A DNA stretch of 64,000 nt from JAGVSV01 sp050952845 (GCA_050952845.1 JBMNLP010000001.1:744001-808000), one strand, 5' to 3'. Shown: positions 16,755 to 25,723, counted from the stretch's first letter. A program made the numbers and translations. Notes: generated by a model from the letters alone, not told the origin.

Positions 16755-17921
16755 TTACCTTTTCCTTTGGCGCCGCCGCCTGCGCGGACCGCCATCCTCA
16801 GCTGCCTTAAAGTTGTATATGGGCTTGATGATCCTTTCCACCTTAACGGTATCCCCGATGGTGGAGAGGATTTCTTCCATGGGCCGGTACGCCATGGGCG
16901 CTTCGTCGAGGGTTTCCGGCTGCACGGTGGTGGTATACACATCCTTCATGGTTTGGCGGTATGCCTCCATGTCCAGGCTGTCAAAGGCTTGCCGCCTGCT
17001 CATGACGCGGCCGGCGCCGTGGGGGGCGGATCGGTTCCAGTCATCATTGCCAAGGCCTGTGGCGATGATGCAGCCGTCGCGCATGTTGATGGGGATAATA
17101 AGCCGCTTGCCGCGGGACGCGTCGATGGCGCCCTTGCGGACGATCCTATCGTCCATGTCGATATAATTGTGGATGGACTCAAAGCTTGGGTAGTCTTCCT
17201 CCCAGCCCATTTCACGCAGGATCATGTCTGCCATGATCCTGCGGTTGAGCACGGCATATTCCTGGCAAATGCGCATGTCGTGCAGATAGTCCACCATATG
17301 CTTGCCTGTGAGCCAGGCTAAATCGCGCGGCACGGAGGGCTTGGCTGCTTTCTTTGTCTTACCTTTGGGGATGCCCTTACCCGCTTCAGCGCGCAGCAGG
17401 TCGTATGCGAGCGCCTGGTAATGCTCCGCTACCTGTTTGCCCAGGTTGCGGCTGCCCGAATGGATCACCAGATAATGGCGGTTTTCATCGTCCACGTCGA
17501 TTTCGATGAAGTGGTTGCCGCCGCCCAGCGTGCCGATGGACCGGACAATCCGCTCCCTGTTGGTCATGGCTGGCAGGCAGCGCAGCTCTTGCAAACGCGG
17601 ACAATCCGCCACGGGCCGGGGGTGCGTATCAAAACCGGAGGGGATGTTGCTGCGGATTACCTCGTCCAGCTTGCGAACATCGACCGGGGTATGCCCTAAC
17701 TCCACCACCAGCAACCCGCAGCCGATGTCCACCCCCACGATGTTGGGGATGACAACGTCGCGCACGTCGGATGTAAACCCAATCACACAGCCTATGCCTT
17801 GATGCGCATCTGGCATGATGCGCACCTTGCTGTCCCGGAAAGCCGGCTGCTCCATCAGCTCGTCTACCTGGCGGATCGCCTGAGGTTCCAGGTTAATGGC
17901 AAATATCTTTACGTTCTTCAA
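16755..17921 (-). CDS. rtcB: RtcB-family RNA ligase
   Basis: A 388-residue RtcB-type ligase, shorter than the about 480-residue archaeal form and typical of the bacterial variant. It joins 2',3'-cyclic phosphate or 3'-phosphate to 5'-OH RNA ends using GTP and manganese. Motifs: MPDAHQGIGCVIGFT (about 36-50), VGVDIGCG with the metal-binding Cys (about 63-70), GTLGGGNHFIE (about 130-140), VIHSGSRNLG (about 151-160) and SAPHGAGRVMSR (about 300-311) with the guanylylated His region. Start is TTG 17921 with AAGGGG upstream. The C-terminus is a basic tail of Arg and Lys. A tRNA-Arg gene lies 71 bases upstream on the same strand. Confidence 0.93.
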   Translation of the reverse strand: MKNVKIFAINLEPQAIRQVDELMEQPAFRDSKVRIMPDAHQGIGCVIGFTSDVRDVVIPNIVGVDIGCGLLVVELGHTPVDVRKLDEVIRSNIPSGFDTHPRPVADCPRLQELRCLPAMTNRERIVRSIGTLGGGNHFIEIDVDDENRHYLVIHSGSRNLGKQVAEHYQALAYDLLRAEAGKGIPKGKTKKAAKPSVPRDLAWLTGKHMVDYLHDMRICQEYAVLNRRIMADMILREMGWEEDYPSFESIHNYIDMDDRIVRKGAIDASRGKRLIIPINMRDGCIIATGLGNDDWNRSAPHGAGRVMSRRQAFDSLDMEAYRQTMKDVYTTTVQPETLDEAPMAYRPMEEILSTIGDTVKVERIIKPIYNFKAAEDGGPRRRRRQRKR

Positions 17922-17991
17922 ACAAAGACCCCTTTCTTTGATAGCAGCGCAGGGGCGTCAAAAACACCCGCGTTATTCTATATCTGCATGA

Positions 17992-18068
17992 TGGCGCGCC
18001 ATGCAGGGCTCGAACCTGCGGCTTCCAGATTCGAAGTCTGGTACTCTGTCCATCTGAGTTAATGGCGC
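17992..18068 (-). tRNA. tRNA-Arg (anticodon TCG)
   Basis: A complete 77-base cloverleaf on the minus strand. Acceptor strands GCGCCAT and ATGGCGC pair over 7 bases, the anticodon stem CCAGA/TCTGG encloses CTTCGAA (anticodon TCG, arginine), the T-arm GCAGG/CCTGC encloses TTCGAGC, and CCA is encoded at the 3' end. Confidence 0.95.
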
Positions 18069-18195
18069 ATGGCCTTGAAATTGTCAATGATACCAAGGCA
18101 ATTTGAGTGTAGCAAACAAGGTATGGGGTGTCAAATGGGGGGGTGTCTAATGATGAATGAGCAGTTTTATAGCCAAGCTTGCGTACTTTGCTCTG
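18069..18195. other. Spacer without recognisable gene
   Basis: Between tRNA-Arg and the palindromic repeat there is a G-run (GGGGGGG near 18140) and no open frame with a ribosome-binding site that I trust. The tRNA promoter is expected here but no clear boxes were identified. Confidence 0.4.
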
Positions 18196-18357
18196 ATACT
18201 GACTCCAAGCATTTATGCATCGTCGTGACGGGTCTTTTGCCTTGCAGCTTCGTCGGCTGCTCGGTCAGCGTAGCGTTGCTACGCTTCCCTCGTCTGCTCC
18301 TCGCTGCAAGCCAAAATCCCTCGTCCCTTTGGATACATTAATGTTTTACGTCAGTAT
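18196..18357. repeat. 162-bp imperfect palindromic repeat, full copy B
   Basis: Terminal arms ATACTGAC (18196-) and GTCAGTAT (ending 18357) are exactly complementary. Inner arms also pair: GGGTCTTTTGCCTTGCAGC on the left against GCTGCAAGCC and AAAATCCC on the right, closing on the central dyad GTAGCGTTGCTACGC. It is about 90% identical to the copy at 62397-62558 and has the same length. It can fold into one long hairpin and looks like a non-autonomous MITE or REP-type element. Its right end supplies the stop of the isochorismatase pseudogene. Confidence 0.88.
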
Positions 18358-18638
18358 AAACAACAACGATTTTATCTTCTAAATCTGCCAGATTCTTCTC
18401 ATGGTTATCTTTGTCTACATACGCCACCTTATCACTTAAAAACGCTACCTCTTTGCCAGCCTTGTTAAAATCCAGAGCAGTTTCCCGGCAGCAATATTCT
18501 GAAGCGATGCCGCAGACCATGATTTCCCGATTCACCAAGTCTTTAAGCGCCAGACCTTTTATATTTTTTGCTTCAAAAGCTGAATATTCTTTCAATAAAG
18601 TCATACTGGCAATCAACAACGATTAAAGATTTGTTCAT
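18338..18638 (-). pseudogene. Internally deleted isochorismatase-family hydrolase
   Basis: From ATG 18638, with GGAGG upstream, the frame reads MNKSLIVVDCQYDFIE, the N-terminus of a nicotinamidase/isochorismatase-type cysteine hydrolase with its catalytic Asp. It then shifts frame and resumes as the C-terminal half: IKGLALKDLVNREIMVCGIA, then EYCCRETALDF, with the nucleophile Cys region. About 80 residues, including the catalytic Lys, are missing. The natural end is replaced by the arm of the palindromic repeat (TDVKH and stop). The protein should be inactive. Confidence 0.75.
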
Positions 18639-18770
18639 ATTGATCCTCCATTCCGTCTCCTTGATTTGATATAGGCTGGATTAACAAGCTCAATTTACGC
18701 TTTGTGGAAGCTTTGAAACTTTATTCGTTACTGGTTTTTCACTCCTTTTGCATCATGATGACACCTTTCC

Positions 18771-20150
18771 CTATGCCAGGTCCAGTACTGGCGCAAGCTC
18801 ATCCTGAGCAGGCACCTTGCGCAGGTAGATGGTAAACCAGACAAACATCACAGTGCCCCGCAGCATGGCGGACAGCATGATGCCCAGCCAGAAGCCTTCC
18901 AGCCCTATGCGCTGCGCCAGCGCCCAGCACAGGAAGGGGCGGGCGAGGTTGGAGGCAATGCTGGCAATGCTGGGCGGCAGTGTTTTGCCCATGCCGCGGA
19001 AAGTGCCGCCACAGGTGCCTTCCAGGGCCATGTGCAGCTGACATCCCGCCAGAATGAACAGGTATCGGGCGCCCATGTCCACCAGGCGTGGTGGCTCGCT
19101 GAGAAATAACGAAAACAGGAAACGTCCCCCAAAGGCCAGCAGCAGCATGGCGCCAAACTCCCATATCAGCATCGTAGCCAGCGATATACGGTACCCCCGT
19201 CTGATGCGTGCCCATTTCCGGGCGCCATAGTTCTGGCCAATAAAGGCAGCGATTGCGGACGATATGCCACCGCCGACCAACCAGGAGATGGACTCGATCT
19301 GGCTGCCCACGCGCTGCACCGCTACGGCATCGGCGCCGTAGCTGGAGGACACCATGCCCGTTACCACCATAGCCAGCAAAGTAAAGGCAGCGCTTTCCAG
19401 CACGAGCGGCAGGCTCCAGGAGAGGATCTGCCTGACGCGGGAAGCATCGATCTTGCCAAACACCCGGTAATTTTCAAAAGAACGTTGAGGATGGCGCTTG
19501 GCAAAAACAATCAGCATGCCGCAAACAATCGCCTGAGCGATCATGGTGGCAATGGCTGCGCCTTTGACACCCCAACCCAGGCCCAGGATCATGAGGGGAT
19601 CGAGAGTCATGTTGACCACAAGCCCGGTGGCATTGGCTGAAAAGCTCAGGCGCGACTTGCCGGCGCCGTTGAAGCTGCTGGTGATAGCAGCGGATAAATA
19701 GACGAACGGTTCACCCAAGCCCACGATGCGCAGATAATTGCATGCATTTTGGAATACATCGGCTTCCCTGACCTGCATCAGGGAGATCAGGGGCTCTGCC
19801 AGAGTGATCAGCACCAGGCCGTACAGGCTGCCCAGCACCAAGCCAATGCGTCCGGCAGTTTGGGCATAGTCCTGAGCGGCTTGCCTGTTGCCGCTGCCCA
19901 GGTTTTGCGAAACGCCGATCTCTGCGCCGACGCTGCCGATGACCATAAGCGCCGCGCCCAGCCACATGAACATGCCGGCTATCCCGCTGGCTGCTACTGC
20001 TGTGACGGAGTTCTCCATGCGGCCCAACCAGAACATATCGGTAAGGTTGTAGGCCATCTGAAGCATCTGTGTGCCTACAATGGGTATAGCCACCATCAGG
20101 ATATTCTTCAGGATTCCACCCTGGGTCAGGTCACCGGCATGTGTCTTCAT
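18771..20150 (-). CDS. MATE-family efflux transporter
   Basis: A 459-residue polytopic membrane protein with about 12 predicted helices, the standard MATE length, exporting drugs or metabolites by cation antiport. The N-terminus (GDLTQGGILKNILMVAIPIV, then MAYNLTDMFWLG) is the family signature with the helix-1 Asn/Asp pair, and the second half repeats the pattern (LSWSLPLVLESAAF, then QRVGSQIESISWLVG). The start ATG 20150 has only a weak GAG-type ribosome-binding site. It is a single gene with no regulator beside it, so the substrate cannot be inferred. Confidence 0.92.
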   Translation of the reverse strand: MKTHAGDLTQGGILKNILMVAIPIVGTQMLQMAYNLTDMFWLGRMENSVTAVAASGIAGMFMWLGAALMVIGSVGAEIGVSQNLGSGNRQAAQDYAQTAGRIGLVLGSLYGLVLITLAEPLISLMQVREADVFQNACNYLRIVGLGEPFVYLSAAITSSFNGAGKSRLSFSANATGLVVNMTLDPLMILGLGWGVKGAAIATMIAQAIVCGMLIVFAKRHPQRSFENYRVFGKIDASRVRQILSWSLPLVLESAAFTLLAMVVTGMVSSSYGADAVAVQRVGSQIESISWLVGGGISSAIAAFIGQNYGARKWARIRRGYRISLATMLIWEFGAMLLLAFGGRFLFSLFLSEPPRLVDMGARYLFILAGCQLHMALEGTCGGTFRGMGKTLPPSIASIASNLARPFLCWALAQRIGLEGFWLGIMLSAMLRGTVMFVWFTIYLRKVPAQDELAPVLDLA

Positions 20151-20225
20151 TCGCTGCGCTCACTCAACCTCCGTGTTTGCCCAACAGTATGCTGTGGCGA
20201 CAGGATGATGTCAAGGGATTTCATG

Positions 20226-20248
20226 AAAAAACCGGAGCATAGCCCCGG
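20226..20248 (-). terminator. Rho-independent terminator of the vWA gene
   Basis: On the minus strand CCGGGGC and GCTCCGG pair (one G-T) around TAT and are followed by six T, 18 bases after the vWA stop codon. Confidence 0.75.
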
Positions 20249-20266
20249 CTTCCGATGATACTGCTG

Positions 20267-20920
20267 TTACTTTCGTTTTCCTCTTCGCCTGGCATCCTCG
20301 CGGATCGCCTCTAAGGGCGCCTGCGCAACGGCGCCTGTTTCGCGGAAAGCGCGCACGGTCTGGTTCAGCGCGTTGAAATTCAGCCCAATTCCCTTGCTGT
20401 CCGCCAGGTAGTCCACCGCCCTGTCCGGGGCGATGCCAAACTGTCCCGCCGTCTCCACGGCGTCGATGTTGGCGCCCAGGAAGATGAACTCCCACCCGTG
20501 TTTTGTCTTTTGCCGCTCGATCAGCGTTTTGATCATATCGATCGAATACGCGCGGCTGGCGTTTTCCTCCCCGTCGGTAATGATGACAAACATGACTTTT
20601 TCAGCGCGATAGCCTTCCGCAGTATGTTTCTGCACGCTGGCGATTTTTTGAATGGTACGCCCCATCGCGTCCAGCAGTGCCGTGGAGCCGCCCACCTGAT
20701 ATTCCCTGTCGGTGATGGCGCTGACTGCCCTGATGTCGATGCGGTCGTGCAGCAGCGTATACGTGTTGTCAAACAGCACTGTCGTGATGCGGCATTCGCC
20801 TGCTTCCGCCTGTTGCTTGCCGAGCATGGCGTTGAACCCGCCGATGGTGTCCGCCTCCAGCCCGCTCATTGAGCCGCTTTTGTCGAGTATGAATACCAGC
20901 TCCGTCAAACCTTTTTGCAT
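20267..20920 (-). CDS. Von Willebrand factor A-domain protein
   Basis: A 217-residue cytoplasmic protein made almost entirely of one vWA domain. The MIDAS metal site is complete: DKSGS (about 13-17), the Thr of GGSTALLDA (about 77-85) and the Asp of IITDGEEN (about 113-120). There is no signal peptide or membrane segment, so it acts inside the cell, as TerY-like vWA proteins do. It follows the macro-domain gene by 98 bases on the same strand, suggesting a two-protein unit. The end is strongly basic (RREDARRRGKRK-like). No substrate is known. Confidence 0.85.
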   Translation of the reverse strand: MQKGLTELVFILDKSGSMSGLEADTIGGFNAMLGKQQAEAGECRITTVLFDNTYTLLHDRIDIRAVSAITDREYQVGGSTALLDAMGRTIQKIASVQKHTAEGYRAEKVMFVIITDGEENASRAYSIDMIKTLIERQKTKHGWEFIFLGANIDAVETAGQFGIAPDRAVDYLADSKGIGLNFNALNQTVRAFRETGAVAQAPLEAIREDARRRGKRK

Positions 20921-20969
20921 GATCCTGCCCTCCGTTCATTGTGATGGGTTTACTTTAACCCCACCGGAG

Positions 20970-21000
20970 AGCGGGATGGTCGCTTTCAAAGCGACATCTC
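20970..21000 (-). promoter_or_regulatory. Hairpin between macro-domain and vWA genes
   Basis: GGTCGCTTT and AAAGCGAC pair, with outer GGGAT/CTCCC extending the stem. No T-run follows on either strand, so it may tune expression of the downstream vWA gene or mRNA stability. Boundaries are approximate. Confidence 0.35.
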
Positions 21001-21018
21001 CCGGGCAATCGCACAAAC

Positions 21019-22044
21019 TTACAGCAAAGGCTGGTCGTAGGCAAACAGGACCTCGTTGATCTCAAACACATCGTATTTTCCCGCCGCGATGAAGTACGAC
21101 ACAATCACGTCAAACATGACAGCGCTGGACAGCGCATAGCCTGCCCGTGCCAGAAGGTCGTCCGTTTCGTCGGGAGACAGCCGCAGCGCAATAGCCAGGG
21201 CAAGCGCGGTACGCTTGCTGGGCATATAGCCTTTGTCGCTGCGGATTTTAGAGAACAGCTTTCGGTCCATGTTGGCGCGCTTGTATACCTCCACGTCTGT
21301 CATCTCCCGGGCATCAATTAAGCGCAGCAGCATCCGGGAAAACGACTCGTCCAAGCTGCCGACCAATTCATCCAGCGAGGCAGGCGTTTCGGCAGCCCTG
21401 TGAGGCAATAGCCTGCGCCCAACTATAGATGGCTTTCTGAGGGGCACTTCTGCCTCAAGCCGTGGTTCAAAATCTTGATGCCGCAATTGGCGCTGCTTTG
21501 CTGTGTGCAGATCAACGAAATGTTCGTCGATATAGCTTGCCACCTCGCCCATCAGCTTGCGGCTGACGGCAAAGGATGCCTTATCGAACACCGCCAGCGT
21601 GATGTCCAGGTCATGGTCGGCTAAAAAATCCCGGATGGCAGCGGTAGCTACCTGCAGCGCCTCCTCCTTGGGATAGCCATAAATACCGCTGGAAATCAAT
21701 GGAAACGCGATGCTGTTGCACTGGTTTTCAACCGCCCGTTTCAATGCGTTTGTATATGCGGCGTAAAGCAAGCGCCTGCTTCCCTCTCTGTCTTCCTGGC
21801 GATAGACCGGCCCGACTGCGTGGATGACAAACTTTGCCGGCAAGCCATAGCCCGGCGTGATCACAGCCTCGCCTGGCTGAACGGGGGCCAGTTTGTTGCA
21901 GGCGGTCTGCAGCCGTTCGGCTCCTGCCGCATTGAATATAGCGCCGCACACCCCGCCGCCCATCTGAAGGCTTGCGTTGGCGGCGTTGACGATGGCATCC
22001 ACCTTCATTTTGGTGATGTCCTGCCGGATGATGGTAAAGGGCAT
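21019..22044 (-). CDS. Macro-domain protein with C-terminal HTH-like regulatory domain
   Basis: A 341-residue two-domain protein. Residues 1-165 form an ADP-ribose-binding macro domain: DAIVNAANASLQMGGGVCGA (about 16-35), GYGLPAKFVIHAVGP (about 64-78) and PLISSGIYGYP (about 110-120), the pattern of O-acetyl-ADP-ribose deacetylases. After a linker, residues about 228-341 contain an alpha-helical module (TDVEVYKRANMDRKLFSKIR, then PSKRTALALAIALRLSPDET) that resembles an XRE-like HTH found at the end of several Bacillota signalling proteins. It is upstream of the vWA gene. ADP-ribose signalling or removal of protein ADP-ribosylation is a family-based inference. Confidence 0.85.
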   Translation of the reverse strand: MPFTIIRQDITKMKVDAIVNAANASLQMGGGVCGAIFNAAGAERLQTACNKLAPVQPGEAVITPGYGLPAKFVIHAVGPVYRQEDREGSRRLLYAAYTNALKRAVENQCNSIAFPLISSGIYGYPKEEALQVATAAIRDFLADHDLDITLAVFDKASFAVSRKLMGEVASYIDEHFVDLHTAKQRQLRHQDFEPRLEAEVPLRKPSIVGRRLLPHRAAETPASLDELVGSLDESFSRMLLRLIDAREMTDVEVYKRANMDRKLFSKIRSDKGYMPSKRTALALAIALRLSPDETDDLLARAGYALSSAVMFDVIVSYFIAAGKYDVFEINEVLFAYDQPLL

Positions 22045-22130
22045 AAAAATCGCCTCCTGTCATGATGACTTTATACCATTTCAGGCAATATGGCAAAGGC
22101 AATTGAAACGGGCAGGCGTTCTATAGCGTT

Positions 22131-22154
22131 AAAAAACCCGCGCTTTCGCGCGGG
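22131..22154 (-). terminator. Terminator of gap
   Basis: Perfect 7-base GC stem CCCGCGC/GCGCGGG with a 4-base loop, followed on the minus strand by six T, about 27 bases after the gap stop codon. Confidence 0.9.
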
Positions 22155-22180
22155 CAGGTGCCAAAATGGTTTGGCTTGTT

Positions 22181-23206
22181 TTAGGCGTTGTCTACCGAAT
22201 ACATGTGGCGGATCAGGTCTACCACCTTGTTGGAATATGCCCACTCGTTATCGTACCAGGCAACCAGCTTGACAAACTTGTCGGTCAGCATGATGCCGGC
22301 TGTGGCGTCATAGATGGAGGTGCGGGGATCATGGATAAAGTCGCTGGATACGACGGCTTCATCGGTATATCCCACGATGCCGGCCCATTTATCGCTCTGT
22401 GAAGCTGCCTTCATCGTGTTGTTGATGTCTTCCATGGTGGTGGGCTTTTCAAGCGTTACGGTCAGGTCAACCACGGACACGTCGACAGTGGGCACGCGCA
22501 GCGACATGCCGGTCAGCTTGCCGTTGAGTTCAGGGATGACCACGCCCACTGCCTTGGCGGCGCCGGTGGAGGACGGAATGATGTTAGAGGCTGCCGCGCG
22601 GCCGCCGCGCCAGTCCTTCTTAGAAGGGCCGTCTACGGTTTTCTGTGTTGCGGTGATGGCGTGGACAGTTGTCATCAAGCCATCCTTGATGCCGTACTTG
22701 TCGTGGATGATCTTGGCAAGGGGCGCCAGGCAGTTGGTGGTGCAGCTGGCGTTGGATACGACGTTCATGCTCTTCTCGTACTTGTCGTTGTTGACGCCCA
22801 TGACGAACATGGGGGTACCCTTGTCTTTGGCAGGCGCCGTGATGACCACCTTTTTGGCCCCACCCTTGAAGTGCGCGCTGGCGGTGTCGGACGAGGTGAA
22901 CACGCCGGTTGCTTCGGCAATGTACTCGGCGCCGGTCTCCTGCCAGGGAATATCCTCCGGTTTCATGCAGGCGTACGCCTTGACCTTCCTGCCATTGACG
23001 ATCAGCACGCCTTCGTTTTCGTCATAGGATACATCGCCCTCATACCGCCCGTGCACGGTATCGTACTTCAGCATATAGGCCATGTAGTCCACGCTGATAA
23101 ACGGATCGTTGATGGCTACAACCTCAACATCCTTAAAGTTTTCAAGCGTTGCGCGCATCACCAGGCGCCCGATACGCCCAAACCCGTTGATCCCGATTTT
23201 GATCAT
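22181..23206 (-). CDS. gap: Glyceraldehyde-3-phosphate dehydrogenase (type I)
   Basis: A 341-residue glycolytic dehydrogenase converting glyceraldehyde-3-phosphate to 1,3-bisphosphoglycerate with NAD and phosphate. The Rossmann start IGINGFGRIGRLVMRA (about 3-18), the catalytic motif SNASCTTNCLAPL with the nucleophile Cys (about 151-163), the HAITATQ catalytic His (about 181) and RVPTVDVSVVDL (about 236-247) are all present. It stands alone between a good promoter (23261-23289) and a strong terminator, as expected for a highly expressed single gene. AAGGAGG precedes the ATG. Confidence 0.97.
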   Translation of the reverse strand: MIKIGINGFGRIGRLVMRATLENFKDVEVVAINDPFISVDYMAYMLKYDTVHGRYEGDVSYDENEGVLIVNGRKVKAYACMKPEDIPWQETGAEYIAEATGVFTSSDTASAHFKGGAKKVVITAPAKDKGTPMFVMGVNNDKYEKSMNVVSNASCTTNCLAPLAKIIHDKYGIKDGLMTTVHAITATQKTVDGPSKKDWRGGRAAASNIIPSSTGAAKAVGVVIPELNGKLTGMSLRVPTVDVSVVDLTVTLEKPTTMEDINNTMKAASQSDKWAGIVGYTDEAVVSSDFIHDPRTSIYDATAGIMLTDKFVKLVAWYDNEWAYSNKVVDLIRHMYSVDNA

Positions 23207-23511
23207 AATACATCCTCCTTACTAAACATTGCGCATTGCGCATGGGATTTTTCCCTTAACAGTATATCAGCTCCCGCAGGCTTTGACAAGGCGTAGTGGT
23301 CCTTGAGTTTCCGTATTGAGATGCGAGGAAAGGTCAGGAAACGTCGTGAGGGCAGATTATTTACAGCAGCCAAAGGGGGAAATGCCGAAATTTATCTAAA
23401 AGGAGACCAAAACAAGCAAATTTTCATGTAAAAATGAGGAACCTTTTGGTTTTTATAGTAGAATTAATATGGACGTAAAAATCCGACTAAACAAAACCAA
23501 GGAGGCTCCTC
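23207..23511. other. Spacer between gap and a transposase remnant
   Basis: The first 85 bases are the gap leader and promoter, with a tandem GCGCATT repeat at 23231-23243. The rest is AT-rich and probably the left flank of the degenerate IS starting near 23400; no inverted end could be matched because the right end is lost. Confidence 0.4.
23261..23289 (-). promoter_or_regulatory. Promoter of gap
   Basis: On the minus strand TTGTCA and TATACT are separated by 17 bases, 55 bases upstream of the start codon. Confidence 0.7.
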
Positions 23512-24147
23512 ATGCGACATATTACCACAGATACTTACCAAATGAAAAGGTCCATTTTGTCTTTTGCAGGACACATCAGCCGCGGGACGTCCAAGAGCTG
23601 GCGGAAATTCATCGCAGACGTCATCTGCGGCATTCTGGCATCGGGCAGCTGTATTCTATCACGTTTTGCCGATGTGCTGCGTGAAGACATCCTGAAGGTG
23701 AACACCGTTGAGCGCATGGCCCGCAAGCTGGCCGAGGACATTCCTGAGCAGGCAATCGACAATTACCTGACCATGGTAAAGGACATGGTCAGGGCAGATG
23801 GTCCTGTGTATGTAGACGACACGGATGTTATCAAGCCATACGGGAAAGCATTTGAGGCGTTGGGAACGGTGCGGGATGGGTCCTCAATCAAGAAGACCAA
23901 TGAGAAAGGGTATCTGGTCACCGAGATCACCGCGTTGACCCGACAAACACGTCAACCCATTAGCGTGCATTCCCATCTTTATAATACAGAAACTCAAGGT
24001 GGTGGTCGTGGTGGCAGTCGTCGCTCTCGGTGTGCAGCTTTTGTTTACGTTCTTGACCGCAGCTTTCGCTGTGCCTTTGGCACGCATGCGAAAATCAAGA
24101 GGCAGGCATCCATTCGCATAGAGGCAAGTGGATGGTTGAAAACTTGA
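23512..24147 (+). pseudogene. Truncated DDE transposase
   Basis: The frame starts well (AAGGAGG then ATG 23512) and its first about 150 residues look like an IS4/IS1380-like transposase: DTYQMKRSILSFAGHISRG, then ILKVNTVERMARKLAE and YVDDTDVIKPYGKAFEALG, with the first catalytic Asp pair. After HSHLYNTE it collapses into low-complexity Gly/Arg sequence from another origin, and the remaining catalytic residues are missing. This is the 5' part of a dead insertion sequence, cut about 10 bases before the end of the solute-binding-like gene on the other strand. Confidence 0.75.
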
Positions 24148-24162
24148 ACAGTATTTGCTCCT

Positions 24163-25524
24163 CTACTGGCTTTCCAGCCGGATCAACCGGACCCGGCTGT
24201 CCATTTCCCTGATGAAGCCGGCTTCATCCAGCGAGCCGCCCATCAGCTGGTAGATCAGGGCATCTCGGTTTTCCGCCCACTGGCTGGACTCGTAGGGCGT
24301 GGCGCCCCTGATAAACAGGTGCGGCACAACCTCCTGTTGATACCAGGCGATGCGGTCCGCGGAGATCAGGTATTGGCGCTCCCGTGCCATATACTCTAAC
24401 TGCTGCCGAAGCTGCGGCAACACGTTTTCAAGCTGCGTGCGTTCTGCGCCTTCGGCTTGATCAACCGCCGCCTCCATGGCGGCGATGTCGGCCTGTTTTT
24501 GCGCCAGCTCCTCCTCATAATGCGCGTTGATCAACGGCTGCTGTGCTGAAGGCATCATCAGCATCTGCTCGGCCGGGGTCTGCCGGGCTGCCAGCCATGC
24601 CACCACGGCCCGGGCTTCCTCCGGATGCCCGGTTAAGGGGTTGACCACGGCGCAGATCAGCGCCACGCCCGCGCTGGGCGGCGTGGACGCGTTCAGGCGC
24701 AGCAAAAACAGCTCCGTCTCCTTCAGCGGGTTGGTTGTCAGGATGTCATGGGCGCTCAGCTGATTCACCGAATCCAGCATGCGTTGCTTGATGACCTCGC
24801 TGCGCCAGCTTTCATTGCGCAGGCGCATGGCCTGTTGCAGCAGCCCGCGGAAAAGCGGCGTGTCGTAGGCCAGCATGCTTTCGGCCGCCAGCATGTGGGC
24901 GTCATACAGGTCCAGCGACAGGCGCAGCAGGGGATACGCATTGACATACATCAGCGCCGTGCGCCCGTCAAATAACCGGTCATGGTCGCCATAAGCCTGC
25001 ATCAGCGCATTCACATCCTCCAGCGTCACAGGCTTTTCTTCCCTCAGGCCGTGCTGCGCCGCCAGCGCGGCATCCCAGCGCTGGAAAGGGCCGATGGTCA
25101 TCTCCAGCGGATACGCTGCGATCTGCCCCGCATGGGTGATGGCCTGCCGTAGCACATCGTACATCGCCAACACGCGTTCCTGAACGAGGGGCACGTCGGA
25201 CAGGTCGCTGTACATGCCTTTCTCTACCATCTGCGCTAAGAAGCCATGCTCGCTGCGGATCATCAGCACATCCACATCGGCCGATCGCGTCAGGATCATG
25301 TCTCGCACCTTGTTTTCACTCAGGTCATCGGCAAATTGGATACGGCAACCTGGAAACTGTTGCCTGATGGCAGCCTCCAGCTCCTTTTTCTGTGCTCCTT
25401 CGCCCTGGAACCAATACCCGTCCACCGTGATGCGGTATGTGTCGGCATGCGCCGGCCCGGTGATATACGGCAGGGATGCCAACGCCAGCGCCAACAGAAT
25501 GCTGGCAAATCGTCTGATGCTCAT
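24163..25524 (-). CDS. Extracellular solute-binding-like protein with coiled-coil insert
   Basis: A 453-residue exported protein. The signal peptide (MSIRRFASILLALALASLPY, then A-H-A cleavage near 28) is followed by a family 1-type solute-binding fold (ITVDGYWFQGEGAQKKELEA, DVDVLMIRSEHG near residue 80). Near 340-400 there is a heptad-like Gln/Glu/Ala-rich stretch (EELAQKQADIAAMEAAVDQA) unusual for a binding protein. ATG 25524 was chosen for its AAAGGAG. It lies downstream of the membrane AraC regulator on the same strand, so it may be an accessory sensor rather than a transport subunit; no permease adjoins it. Confidence 0.7.
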   Translation of the reverse strand: MSIRRFASILLALALASLPYITGPAHADTYRITVDGYWFQGEGAQKKELEAAIRQQFPGCRIQFADDLSENKVRDMILTRSADVDVLMIRSEHGFLAQMVEKGMYSDLSDVPLVQERVLAMYDVLRQAITHAGQIAAYPLEMTIGPFQRWDAALAAQHGLREEKPVTLEDVNALMQAYGDHDRLFDGRTALMYVNAYPLLRLSLDLYDAHMLAAESMLAYDTPLFRGLLQQAMRLRNESWRSEVIKQRMLDSVNQLSAHDILTTNPLKETELFLLRLNASTPPSAGVALICAVVNPLTGHPEEARAVVAWLAARQTPAEQMLMMPSAQQPLINAHYEEELAQKQADIAAMEAAVDQAEGAERTQLENVLPQLRQQLEYMARERQYLISADRIAWYQQEVVPHLFIRGATPYESSQWAENRDALIYQLMGGSLDEAGFIREMDSRVRLIRLESQ

Positions 25525-25723
25525 GGTACGCTCCTTTCGCCTTTCCCATACAACGTGAAACAAAGGAGGTTTCCTGCATGAGGGAAGCGGTGCGGCTCCA
25601 TTTGCCATATAGAGTAAATCCTGTGCCTTGTGAAACCTGTATTTTTATTGATTGATGTTGTTGAACAGATCCGAATGTGGAGAGGAGCACTGCATAGGAT
25701 GCTGATATCGTCGCAACGGCCCG

